This document shows positions 17,419 through 25,325 of a stretch of 39,051 nt of DNA, piece by piece. A program made the translations under genes and the position numbers. The notes beneath the pieces are model-generated. The model was not told the origin of the DNA and did not search any database. It saw only the letters and a list, made by a program, of their open reading frames with translations. Numbering within the stretch: the first letter of the stretch is position 1; each line of letters starts with the position of its first letter. The stretch is from Candidatus Onthousia faecipullorum (GTDB taxonomy: Bacteria; Bacillota_I; Bacilli_A; RF39; UBA660): assembly GCA_018715925.1 (NCBI GenBank), contig DVKQ01000059.1, positions 1 through 39,051 of the forward strand, read 5' to 3'.

Positions 17419-17933
17419 ATGTCATTAAAAAGAGGAATAGTTGAATTAGTTGATTATGATGAAAATTGGCAAGAAAGGCCTATGAAGTAGTAGGTAGACC
17501 TGTTTTTGTAGCAGATACAGGTTTTTATATTGAAGATTATCCTAATAATCCAAATTATCCAGGAGCTTTTGTTAAAAGAAGTGGAGTTAGTTCTAATATA
17601 GATAATCTGCTTGAGGTTATGAAAAATGTTACTAATAGAGCATGTAAATTTGTTGATTGTTTAACCTTTTATGATGGAAATGATTTTTATACTTTTTATG
17701 GAGAAAGTAAAGGTACTTTATCACTATCAATACGTGGTAATATAGAAAGAAAAGCAATGTCTAATTTATGGAGTGTTTTTATTCCTTTGAATCATGATAA
17801 GACTTTGGCAGAAATGACTGATTATGAAAGAGACCATCGTCATGATGGTCATACATCTGCAACAGATGAATTTATTAATTGGTATGAAAATATATATTTC
17901 AAAAAGAATAATAAAATATTAAAACTTAATTAG
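17419..17933 (+). pseudogene. Chimeric remnant: GrpB-like N-terminus joined out of frame to a HAM1/RdgB NTP pyrophosphatase
   Basis: The ATG at 17419 has an excellent GGAGGAG. It reads MSLKRGIVELVDYDENWQ, the conserved N-terminus of GrpB/UPF0157 proteins, then stops after 23 codons. From about 17466, in another frame, comes ARKAYEVVGRPVFVADTGF and the rest of a HAM1/RdgB-type XTP/dITP pyrophosphatase through NPNYPGAFVKR, CKFVDCLTF and HDGHTSATDEF. The first ~55-60 residues of HAM1, including the substrate-binding N-terminal Thr/Asn-x-Lys motif, are absent. This looks like an internal deletion fusing the 5' end of one gene to the 3' part of another. The HAM1 frame opens only with a TTG lacking a ribosome site, so a functional product is unlikely. 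Confidence 0.75.
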
Positions 17934-17945
17934 GAGATGATACTT

Positions 17946-18509
17946 ATGGAATTAGTTGATATTTATAATGACAAACATGAGAAATTAAATTATACTAAAG
18001 ATAGAAAAGAGTTAACAGAAGGAGAATTTAGACTATCTTGCTTTGTATGGATTATTAATGATAATGATGAACTCTTGATACAGCAGAGAGCTTCTACATC
18101 TAAAAAATATCCTAATAAGTGGGAAACAGCATCTGGTGGCACTCTTTTAGGTGAGGATGCAATTACAGGGGCAATTAGAGAGTTAGATGAAGAATTAGGA
18201 ATACAAGTAAATAAGGAAGATTTAAAATTTATTGGTTCATATACTCGAATAAATGATTTTGTTGAAGTGTTTTTATTAAAATCTAATATTGATATAAAAG
18301 ATTTAAAATTACAAGAGGATGAAGTACAAGATGTTAAATGGGTTTCTATAAAAGAATTTGAAAGTATTATAGAAAGTGGTAATGGTATTGATACAGTATA
18401 TTTAATCTTTAAAGAATACTATGAAAAGTATTATAATAGATATGTAGCATTTGAAGATGGTAAGCCAGTTTATAAGAATAACAGGAGTAATTGTAATAAA
18501 GAAAGTTGA
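17946..18509 (+). CDS. Nudix hydrolase (IDI/YfcD-like)
   Basis: 187-residue Nudix protein. The Nudix box GGTLLGE-x7-RELDEELGI is complete (about residues 62-84), giving the Mg-binding Glu residues. The N-terminal VDIYNDKHEKLNYTKDR and FRLSCFVWIIN segments resemble the YfcD/isopentenyl-diphosphate-isomerase-like branch. The ATG at 17946 is used because AGGAG (17933-17937) is eight bases upstream; the ATG at 17937 overlaps that site. It begins 12 bases after the HAM1 remnant and looks co-transcribed. The C-terminal ~15 residues are Asn/Lys-rich and unlike the family; an overlapping frame suggests the gene end was rewritten (see findings). Likely hydrolyses a nucleoside or isoprenoid diphosphate; the substrate cannot be told. 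Confidence 0.8.
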   Translation: MELVDIYNDKHEKLNYTKDRKELTEGEFRLSCFVWIINDNDELLIQQRASTSKKYPNKWETASGGTLLGEDAITGAIRELDEELGIQVNKEDLKFIGSYTRINDFVEVFLLKSNIDIKDLKLQEDEVQDVKWVSIKEFESIIESGNGIDTVYLIFKEYYEKYYNRYVAFEDGKPVYKNNRSNCNKES

Positions 18510-18568
18510 TGTTAAAAAAATTATAGATAATCATCTAAATATTGTTATAGAGTAAGGAATGAGATGAA

Positions 18569-19063
18569 ATGACTCAAGAAAAAATGGAATTAGGCAAGAA
18601 AATGGATGTGGCTTTGCATTATGTCGCTTATAATTTAAGAAAAACAGGTCATAATACAAAACCAGTATTGTTTCATAGTTTTAAAGTAGCATATATGCTT
18701 TATCAATATAATTATAACGAAGATATAGTAATAGCAGGAGCTCTTCATGATTTAATTGAAGATACAAGTGTTACAAAAGAAGATATAAAAAATGACTTTG
18801 AAGAATCTATTGCTAATATAGTTAGTACAGTTAGTTTTGATTCTAATATTAAAGATGAACCAGAACAAGCTAGAGTAATGTTTCAAAACTGTATAGCTTA
18901 TGGAATAGATACTACAAATGAAACTATAAGATTATCATATGAACATACTAAGATGGAATGGTTATCTTATGAAGACGCTAAAGCTAGATTAAAATGAGAT
19001 AGTAATAGAAATGCTTTGTGGGAATTAAATTGGAAATTATTAAATAATAAAACAGATTTATAG
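18569..19063 (+). pseudogene. Chimera: HD-domain protein N-part fused to a Nudix hydrolase C-terminus, interrupted by TGA
   Basis: The frame from 18569 to the TGA at 18995-18997 encodes 142 residues. The first ~105 are an HD hydrolase like the short (p)ppGpp-hydrolase family: LFHSFKVA supplies one His, HDLIEDT the HD pair, and EDIKNDFEESIANIVSTVSFD is typical. From about residue 110 the text becomes a Nudix C-terminus: IRLSYEH, then MEWLSYEDAKARLK. Reading past the TGA in the same frame continues DSNRNALWELN...LL to a TAG at 19061-19063, exactly the expected Nudix ending. The catalytic Nudix box is missing. So two unrelated genes have been joined and the tail later gained a stop. The HD part keeps its metal ligands but lacks the final helices. 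Confidence 0.7.
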
Positions 19064-19317
19064 ATTATATAATTATGTTAAGGTTATAATAGGATGTTAG
19101 AAAAAGTAGTATTAATAATAATGGTTTATTAACTATTCCTTTAAAGGAAAATAGAGACTAAATTAAGTTTTCTCTCTATATATAATTCTATTTTTATATA
19201 TAGAATTGTTTCACATCTATTGTATAACTACAAAAATAGAGCTGTTGAAAGGTAAAGGTTATTTATGTCTTTATAGTTTTCTGTTAATATAATGAACAAA
19301 TTAGGAGGTAATAATTT

Positions 19318-19713
19318 ATGAAAAGAAATATAGTATTAACTGGAATATTGAAAGATAATGATTTGTTTTTAGTAGTTAAAAGAAATGATAATGACATATT
19401 ATTTCCAGGTGCTTGGGAATTTCCTGGTGGACATTTAGAAGATGGTGAAACAATAAAACAAGGTCTAGCAAGGGAACTTAAAGAAGAAATAGGGTTTAGT
19501 GATGATTTTAATCCAATAATTACACATTATACTGACGAAATAAAACAAAAAAACGGAGAATTAGTTCATAATATAGAAATAGATTTTATTGTAGATGTTA
19601 ATTCAGATGATTTAATAATAAAATTAAGCGAAGAACATAGTGACTATAAATGGGTGGAAAAAGATTCTCTCTTATTAGATAGTTATATAAGAGAAAAAAT
19701 ATCTAAAATATAG
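19318..19713 (+). CDS. Nudix hydrolase (MutT-like)
   Basis: 131-residue stand-alone Nudix protein. It begins KRNIVLTGILKDNDLFLVVKR and carries the complete box GGHLEDGE-x7-RELKEEIGF (about residues 40-62). This is the size and layout of MutT/8-oxo-dGTPase and CTP pyrophosphohydrolase-like enzymes, which remove damaged or surplus nucleotides; the substrate is not identifiable. TTAGGAGGT precedes the ATG and a TATAAT at 19288-19293 suggests its own promoter, with a poor -35. The 250 bases before it (19064-19317) contain no gene; they hold an A/T hairpin, AATTCTAT (19184-19191)/ATAGAATT (19200-19207), with no T-run. Confidence 0.82.
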   Translation: MKRNIVLTGILKDNDLFLVVKRNDNDILFPGAWEFPGGHLEDGETIKQGLARELKEEIGFSDDFNPIITHYTDEIKQKNGELVHNIEIDFIVDVNSDDLIIKLSEEHSDYKWVEKDSLLLDSYIREKISKI

Positions 19714-19847
19714 TAATAGAAAGTTAAATATAGCTATAAAATGATTTGTTTCACATAAAATGTAATTATATTAGGAAACAATTCAAAAAAACTATATGAT
19801 AGTATGTATAGTTCTATATTATATATTGGAGAAATAAATATTTCCAC

Positions 19848-19883
19848 AAAAAAGCTAGAATACAATCCGTGTTCTATCTTTTT
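19848..19883. terminator. Bidirectional terminator between converging genes
   Basis: TAGAATAC (19856-19863) pairs with GTGTTCTA (19869-19876), with one G-U pair. It is flanked by AAAAAAG on the left and CTTTTT on the right. It serves the plus-strand Nudix gene and the minus-strand deacylase gene. Confidence 0.75.
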
Positions 19884-20358
19884 ATATATCTAAATAAATA
19901 ATTTTATTACCATGTTCTTCTATTAATTTAACTAGAGTCTTAAATCTTATAAAAATAGTATAATCATTTCTATTAGGATGAACTCCTATAGTCTTATTAA
20001 TTAAATCTTTATCAAAGACAAAGATAACTTCGGAGTTTTCATCATAAATAAAACCTAGTGGTGAGACAGAGCCTTTTTCTACATTTAGATATTTCTTTAA
20101 TCTTTCGGGACTTCCAAAAGAAAGACGTGTACTATCTAAGTCTTTAGCAAGCTTTTTAATATCTACCTTTTTGTCAGGATAACAAGTAACTAAATAATGG
20201 ATTTTACCATTAGCATTTCTTAAAAAGATGTTCTTAGGAATAAGACCTTCATTATCTAGATTAATATCTTTAATCTCTTCTATAGTATAGACTCTTTTAT
20301 GTTTAATCATTTTATATTCAATATTTTTATTATCTAGTAGTACTAATATATCTTCCAT
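19882..20358 (-). CDS. YbaK/ProX-family aminoacyl-tRNA deacylase
   Basis: 158-residue free-standing trans-editing protein of the YbaK/ProX (INS-like) superfamily, which hydrolyses amino acids wrongly attached to tRNA (e.g. Ala on tRNA-Pro, Cys on tRNA-Pro). Typical elements are IKHKRVYTIEE, GLIPKNIFLRN with the conserved catalytic-region Lys, VDIKKLAKDLDSTRLSFGSPE, GSVSPLGFIYDE and GVHPNRNDYTIFI. I chose the ATG at 20358 because AGGTGG lies just upstream; an in-frame TTG at 20370 is less likely. Transcription diverges from the small gene at 20473. A second, larger paralogue occurs at 37939, so the genome keeps at least two family members. Substrate specificity is not readable from sequence. 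Confidence 0.85.
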   Translation of the reverse strand: MEDILVLLDNKNIEYKMIKHKRVYTIEEIKDINLDNEGLIPKNIFLRNANGKIHYLVTCYPDKKVDIKKLAKDLDSTRLSFGSPERLKKYLNVEKGSVSPLGFIYDENSEVIFVFDKDLINKTIGVHPNRNDYTIFIRFKTLVKLIEEHGNKIIYLDI

Positions 20359-20415
20359 AATCCACCTCAATTTACTTAAATATTAGCATAAACTTAATAA
20401 AATATATAGTAATAA

Positions 20416-20445
20416 TTGACAAATTAAATATATTTTTTCTATAAT
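20416..20445 (+). promoter_or_regulatory. Promoter of the small protein/acyl-adenylase unit
   Basis: TTGACA (20416-20421), an 18-base spacer and TATAAT (20440-20445), about 28 bases before the ATG at 20473. Confidence 0.75.
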
Positions 20446-20472
20446 AAGGTTGGAAAGGAAAAATGTAGAAAT

Positions 20473-20661
20473 ATGGGTTTGATAGTAAAGAATACAAGCT
20501 TTGATGAAGTTGATGACGATATAGAGATTGGCAGCGAGGTAGTTATTAAAGATACTGGAATAACAGGGGTTGTTGTTATGAAAATAGGCTCTATTTATCA
20601 AGTTAAAATAGGTAATGCAGTATCTTCCTATACTTATGATGAAATAGAAATAAAAAAGTAA
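20473..20661 (+). CDS. Small hypothetical protein (62 aa), KOW/SH3-like
   Basis: Acidic 62-residue protein. Residues about 19-60 read IEIGSEVVIKDTGITGVVV, then IYQVKIGN and YTYDEIEI. The rhythm of short strands with a 'G-x-V-V-I-K-D-T-G-x-x-G-V-V' turn resembles SH3/KOW-type small barrels, but I do not recognise a named family. GGAAAGGAAAA upstream is a loosely spaced ribosome site. It is expressed from a strong promoter and followed after 12 bases by the acyl-adenylating enzyme gene, so the two probably form one transcript. It is too short and basic in design to be a carrier protein (no DSL phosphopantetheine motif). Confidence 0.65.
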   Translation: MGLIVKNTSFDEVDDDIEIGSEVVIKDTGITGVVVMKIGSIYQVKIGNAVSSYTYDEIEIKK

Positions 20662-20673
20662 AGGAGAATTTGT

Positions 20674-22566
20674 ATGAAGAATAATGATCTAAAATACAGT
20701 GAATATACTGATATTGATTATTACAATAATGATGCTAAGGATGCTTTAATCCCTGAAGAAGTAAATCCTTATGAGTTCCAATTAAAAGAAAATGAAAAAT
20801 ATATGAATAATGTTGCTCTTGTAACAGAACAAGGTGAAAAAATTACTTATGAGGAGTTTCACACTAGAGTAGATGAATATGCTAAAGCTTTAAAAGAAAA
20901 AGGTGTTAGAGAAGGAGATAGAATTGCTTTTGCTGCTGGTAATGTTCCATCCGCTTTATATTTAAAAAGAGCTCTTTATAAGTTAGGGGCTACTGTTTGT
21001 GCTATCAATCCAATTGAAACTGAAGCTGCTATGAAAAGTGATATTGAACTTGTTAATCCTAAGATGTTTATTGGCATTAATATGTTTTCTAAGAAGTTTT
21101 CTACTGTTAGTAAAAAATATGGAGTTGATAGTCTTTATTTCTCCCCATTTGATAGTGTAAAGACTTCTATGAAAGAAAAAACCTTATTAAATCTATTTAT
21201 GCTATATTCTAAAAACTTTGTTTTTGATAAAGAAGAAAGATTGTCTACTTATTTAAAGAAAACAAAGAATAATAACAACAATATTTCTATTGCCAACGAT
21301 ATGAACACTTATATTAGTGATATAACGTTTACAGGTGGTAGTAGTGGTACACATAAAGGGGTTATGTTAAATGGTAATGGATTAAGTACAGTTACTAAAG
21401 GTGCTAATTATGTTTTGCCTTTAAATCCAGGTGATAAGTTCTTAGGTAATTTACCAGAATTTATGGCTTTTGGAGCTTTTGCCATGCAATATGCTTTAAA
21501 TAGAAGTTTGGAAATACATTTAACTTCTAAAGCTATGCCACAAGACTTTGCAGAATTACTTTATAAAGAACAACCTAATGGTGTTTTTGGTGGACCTATT
21601 CAGTGGAATGCTTATATTGATTATGTTTTAAAGAATGCTGATAAAAATATATATGAAAAATATAAGAATTTAAGTAAAATGGGTGAAAAGGACCAAAAAG
21701 AGTTCTATAAAATAGTAAGAAATACTTTAGAAAATTTAGACTCAACTGTTAAGAATAGGCTTGATATGAGTTTCTTAAAAGCTGGAGTTTCAGGTGGTGA
21801 ACAATTAACTTCTAAAACAGAGAACTTAACTAATATTATTTTTGATGTATTTGATGCTGAAGACAGTTTATATAACGGTTTAGGTATGACTGAAATGTGG
21901 GCTCCTGTATGTGTAAAACGTGGTAATCTAAATTCCGATGGTACAATTGGTCATATGTTACCATTTGTAGGTGCTAAAGTAGTTGATCCTGTAACTTTTG
22001 AAGAGGTAGAGAAGGGTAAACCAGGTGTTTTATTTGTAACAGGTCGTGGTATGATGGAAGGCTATTATAATAATCCTTTAGAGACTAGCAAAGTTATTGT
22101 GACAGATGAAAATGGTACACGCTGGTTAAATTCTGGCGATGTTGCTATTATTGATCCTGTTACAAATGAAAAGAAATTTATAGATAGAGTAAAGAGAAAT
22201 TTTGTTTGTGGTGTAGAAAATGTTTATCCTCAACAGATAGAGAATTTATTAAGTACTATACCAGAAATCAAAGAAAGTATAGTTACTAAAATACCTAGTG
22301 ACGATTTACAATTCGTATGTAAATATCATATTAGTTTAGAAAACTCTGATATTGATATAGAAAGCTTAGAGAATAAAATAAATACTTTAATTTATGGGAT
22401 TTTAGGAGAAGCAAAACTCCCACATTATATTGAATATCATGAAACACTTCCCAAAAGTGCTAATGGTAAGCTTGCTTGGAATGTTTTACAAGATGCTGAT
22501 AATGAAAAATATAAGAATGAAACTCTAGAAAAAGAAAAAAATATTAATGTTAAAGTATTAAAATAA
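20674..22566 (+). CDS. Acyl-adenylate-forming enzyme (AMP-binding, long-chain acyl-CoA ligase-like)
   Basis: Class I adenylate-forming enzyme of 630 residues. The phosphate loop is TFTGGSSGTHKG (A3), the aromatic/adenine motif is YNGLGMTE (A5), NSGDVAII is A7, DRVKRNFVCGVENVYPQQIE is A8, and the catalytic A10 Lys is in PKSANGKLAW. It would activate a carboxylic acid as acyl-AMP and pass it to CoA or a carrier. An N-terminal ~45-residue extension (KYSEYTDIDYYNND) is unusual. The gene is preceded by AAAGGAGAA and ends at a strong terminator, so besides the 62-residue protein there is no pathway partner beside it. The acid cannot be predicted; fatty acid is the default for the family. Confidence 0.85.
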   Translation: MKNNDLKYSEYTDIDYYNNDAKDALIPEEVNPYEFQLKENEKYMNNVALVTEQGEKITYEEFHTRVDEYAKALKEKGVREGDRIAFAAGNVPSALYLKRALYKLGATVCAINPIETEAAMKSDIELVNPKMFIGINMFSKKFSTVSKKYGVDSLYFSPFDSVKTSMKEKTLLNLFMLYSKNFVFDKEERLSTYLKKTKNNNNNISIANDMNTYISDITFTGGSSGTHKGVMLNGNGLSTVTKGANYVLPLNPGDKFLGNLPEFMAFGAFAMQYALNRSLEIHLTSKAMPQDFAELLYKEQPNGVFGGPIQWNAYIDYVLKNADKNIYEKYKNLSKMGEKDQKEFYKIVRNTLENLDSTVKNRLDMSFLKAGVSGGEQLTSKTENLTNIIFDVFDAEDSLYNGLGMTEMWAPVCVKRGNLNSDGTIGHMLPFVGAKVVDPVTFEEVEKGKPGVLFVTGRGMMEGYYNNPLETSKVIVTDENGTRWLNSGDVAIIDPVTNEKKFIDRVKRNFVCGVENVYPQQIENLLSTIPEIKESIVTKIPSDDLQFVCKYHISLENSDIDIESLENKINTLIYGILGEAKLPHYIEYHETLPKSANGKLAWNVLQDADNEKYKNETLEKEKNINVKVLK

Positions 22567-22589
22567 CTCGGAAAAATTCGAGTTTTTTT
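22565..22589 (+). terminator. Rho-independent terminator after the acyl-adenylase gene
   Basis: AACTCG (22565-22570) pairs with CGAGTT (22579-22584), followed by a T-run to 22589. The last bases of the run overlap the next promoter's -35. Confidence 0.8.
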
Positions 22590-22616
22590 GCACTTCTCTT
22601 CTTTTTGTGATATATT
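22588..22616 (+). promoter_or_regulatory. Promoter of the hybrid kinase operon
   Basis: TTGCAC (22588-22593), 17-base spacer, TATATT (22611-22616). It starts inside the preceding terminator's T-run. Confidence 0.65.
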
Positions 22617-22642
22617 ACTATTGAAGATAGGAGTGGAAAATA

Positions 22643-24484
22643 ATGGGAGCATATTTTACTATATGTAGTTTAGTATATATTTTATTATTTGCATTTTTCT
22701 TTTTTAGTAAAGGTAGCGTAGTTAATACTGAAACTAAAATATATAAATTTTTAATTATTACTACGACGATAGGTCTAATATTTGATATACTAGGATATTT
22801 TCTATATGTAGGTGGTTATCCTGTTGATAGCTTTTTATACTTTTTTGCTGTTAAAACAGAGTTACTATATTTTGTGGCCTGGATATTTGCCTTTACTTTT
22901 TATATTTATGTTATTTCTTATAATAGGAAAATAAATGAAGAAAAAGTTAAACATTTTAGAAAAATATTTCATTATCTATTAGGAATATTTATAGTTCTTA
23001 CTTTTATAATTTATATCTTGCCAGTTAGTTTTACATTTACTAATAATGTTGTATTTCCTCAAGGTTCATCAGTTGCTATTGTTTATATAATCGCTGCTAT
23101 TTGTATATTAATATCTATTTTCTTTGCATTAAAAAACAGAAAAAATATTATTTTATATAAATACACTCCTTTGTTTATGATGATTATTTCGATAGTTTTA
23201 ATAATAGTAATTCAAAGATTATTTCCAGACTTATTTTTAATTAATTTCTTTTTATCAATTATAGTTGCAATTTTGTATTTTACTATAGAAAATCCAGATT
23301 TGAAAATGATAGAAGAATTAAATCTTGCGAGAATACAGGCAGAAAAAGCTAATAATGCTAAGACGGATTTCTTATCAAATATGTCGCATGAAATTAGAAC
23401 ACCTCTTAATGCTATTACTGGTTTTGCCGAAGCATTGAAAGAAGAACCTGATTTACCTGATAGAGTTAGGGAAGATGTTAATGATATTTTGATGGCTAGT
23501 GATAGTTTACTTGAAATTGTTAATGGTGTTCTAGATATTTCTAAAATAGAAGCGAATAAATTAGAGATTATTAATAATAACTATAATCCTTATAAGATGT
23601 TTAATGATTTAACTACTTTAACTAAAGTTAGAATAGGTGAAAAGCCAATAGAACTTATTGTTAAAATAGATGAGACTATTCCTAAAGTACTATATGGTGA
23701 TCATACTAGAGTAAAACAAGTAATACTTAATATTTTGACAAATGCTGCAAAATATACTAAAGAAGGGCATATTATATTTAAAGTTGATTCTTTAATTAAA
23801 GGTGATATTTGTCGTTTAATAGTTTCTGTTGAAGATACTGGTATTGGTATTAAACGTGATAAGATTGATAAATTATTTGATAAGTTTGAACGTCTTGATG
23901 AAGATAGAAATACAACTATCGAAGGAACTGGCCTTGGTCTTGCAATAACTAAAAGATTAATACAACTTATGCATGGGGAATTAGTTGTTCAAAGTATATA
24001 TGGTAAAGGTAGTAAATTTACAGTATCAATTGATCAAAAAATCGCTCCAAGCGACGTAAAACTTGAAGATACAATAGAAGTAAGTAGAGAAGAACTTACT
24101 AAAGATAAAGATGTAGTTGGTAAGAGTGTTCTAGTTGTTGATGATAATAAACTTAATATTAAAGTTGCTACTAGACTATTAGAAGACTATGGTATAACAG
24201 TTGATAGTTGTATGAGTGGTGCGGAATGTTTAGAAAAAGTTAAATATATTAAATATGATTTAATCTTTATGGATGATATGATGCCTAGAATGAGTGGTAC
24301 AGAAACATTTCATAAACTAAAAGAAGATTCTAACTTTAATACTCCTGTAGTAGTTTTAACCGCTAATGCAATTGCTGGTATGGAAGAGAAATATCTTAGT
24401 GAAGGGTTTAATAGTTATTTACCTAAACCTATTGAACGTAAAGCTCTTGACAATATTATAAATAAGTATTTGAATAATCAGTAA
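22643..24484 (+). CDS. Hybrid sensor histidine kinase with seven-TM-type input and C-terminal receiver
   Basis: 613 residues. Six to seven hydrophobic helices fill residues 5-215, resembling 7TM-type histidine kinase inputs, with no sizeable extracellular domain. A short linker leads to the HisKA domain with His249 in FLSNMSHEIRTPLNAI. The HATPase follows (N-box VILNILTNAAKYT, G1 VEDTGIGI, G2 GTGLGLAITKRL). A receiver occupies about 495-610 (VLVVDDNKLNIKVA, phospho-Asp in LIFMDDMMPRMSG, Lys in SYLPKPIE). Such hybrids pass phosphate through an HPt domain, and an HPt-REC protein is encoded 35 bases downstream. GGAGTGG precedes the ATG. The stimulus is unknown and there is no DNA-binding output in the operon. 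Confidence 0.87.
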   Translation: MGAYFTICSLVYILLFAFFFFSKGSVVNTETKIYKFLIITTTIGLIFDILGYFLYVGGYPVDSFLYFFAVKTELLYFVAWIFAFTFYIYVISYNRKINEEKVKHFRKIFHYLLGIFIVLTFIIYILPVSFTFTNNVVFPQGSSVAIVYIIAAICILISIFFALKNRKNIILYKYTPLFMMIISIVLIIVIQRLFPDLFLINFFLSIIVAILYFTIENPDLKMIEELNLARIQAEKANNAKTDFLSNMSHEIRTPLNAITGFAEALKEEPDLPDRVREDVNDILMASDSLLEIVNGVLDISKIEANKLEIINNNYNPYKMFNDLTTLTKVRIGEKPIELIVKIDETIPKVLYGDHTRVKQVILNILTNAAKYTKEGHIIFKVDSLIKGDICRLIVSVEDTGIGIKRDKIDKLFDKFERLDEDRNTTIEGTGLGLAITKRLIQLMHGELVVQSIYGKGSKFTVSIDQKIAPSDVKLEDTIEVSREELTKDKDVVGKSVLVVDDNKLNIKVATRLLEDYGITVDSCMSGAECLEKVKYIKYDLIFMDDMMPRMSGTETFHKLKEDSNFNTPVVVLTANAIAGMEEKYLSEGFNSYLPKPIERKALDNIINKYLNNQ

Positions 24485-24519
24485 TTTATGCTATACTTTA
24501 TAGTATGGAGGGTATTATT

Positions 24520-25296
24520 ATGAGAGATGTAAATTTACTTATTAATAATGGTGTTAGTGTTAAGAAAAGTTTAGAGTTGTTTGGAGATATGTCGACTTAT
24601 GATGATACGTTGGGCGACTTCCTTCAAGATATTAATGAAAAGGAAATGAAAATTAAACAGACTAAAGAAAAAGGCGATATGGCTAATTATGCTATTTTGG
24701 TTCATGGTCTAAAAAGTGATGCTAAGTACTTTGGGTTTGATACTTTGGCTAATCTTGCTTTTAACCACGAAATGGCTAGTAAAGAAAATAATATGTATTA
24801 TGTAACTCTACATTTTGATGAATTGATAACTGAGCTCGATCGAATTGTCCACTTAGTTAAGCAGTATTTAGGTATGGAAGAAATTGGTACTGCTACTACT
24901 TTTGTGGCCCCTAAAAAAGATCGAGCTCTTATTGTAGTTGATGATTCTGCAGTTATAAAGAATTTTGTAAGTAAGATATTTAATAACAGGTTCGAAGTAT
25001 TACAAGCGAATGATGGAACTGAAGCTTTAAGAATAATATCTAATAATAATGAAATTAAGATAGTAGGAATGTTACTTGATCTTAATATGCCTAACTTTAA
25101 TGGTTTTCAAGTATTAGAATATTTTAGAAATAATAATTTATTTGATAGAATACCAGTTTCTATTATTACAGGAGTAGGTAATGATGAGTTAGTTGCTAAA
25201 GCTTTTAATTATCCAATAGTTGATGTCTTAAGGAAACCATTTAATGAAAGAGATATAAAAGAAGTAGTAGAAAAAACAGTACAGTATGCTCATTAA
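24520..25296 (+). CDS. HPt-receiver phosphorelay protein
   Basis: 258 residues. The N-terminal HPt domain (about 1-115) carries the phospho-His62 in VHGLKSDAKYFG, and a receiver domain (about 135-258) carries Asp187 in MLLDLNMPNFNGF and the conserved Lys in VLRKPFN. No DNA-binding or enzymatic output domain follows. The ATG at 24520 is used because GGAGGG lies just upstream; an ATG at 24505 overlaps that site. With the preceding hybrid kinase it gives a full His-Asp-His-Asp relay in two proteins. The end target must be encoded elsewhere or be a protein bound by the receiver. Confidence 0.85.
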   Translation: MRDVNLLINNGVSVKKSLELFGDMSTYDDTLGDFLQDINEKEMKIKQTKEKGDMANYAILVHGLKSDAKYFGFDTLANLAFNHEMASKENNMYYVTLHFDELITELDRIVHLVKQYLGMEEIGTATTFVAPKKDRALIVVDDSAVIKNFVSKIFNNRFEVLQANDGTEALRIISNNNEIKIVGMLLDLNMPNFNGFQVLEYFRNNNLFDRIPVSIITGVGNDELVAKAFNYPIVDVLRKPFNERDIKEVVEKTVQYAH

Positions 25297-25325
25297 TTTG
25301 AGGATACTTTCTTTTTGGAGGACGC

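Noticed and set aside
18569-19063. Reassignment of TGA to Trp (code 4), suggested by the TGA inside the Nudix tail
   Set aside because: No other gene shows in-frame TGA, Trp is always TGG in long genes, and bceR, the Gre-factor gene and a Nudix gene end sensibly in TGA.
20383-20601. Minus-strand 72-residue ORF over the promoter and the small gene
   Set aside because: It overlaps a clear promoter and the start of the 62-residue plus-strand gene, and has no ribosome site.
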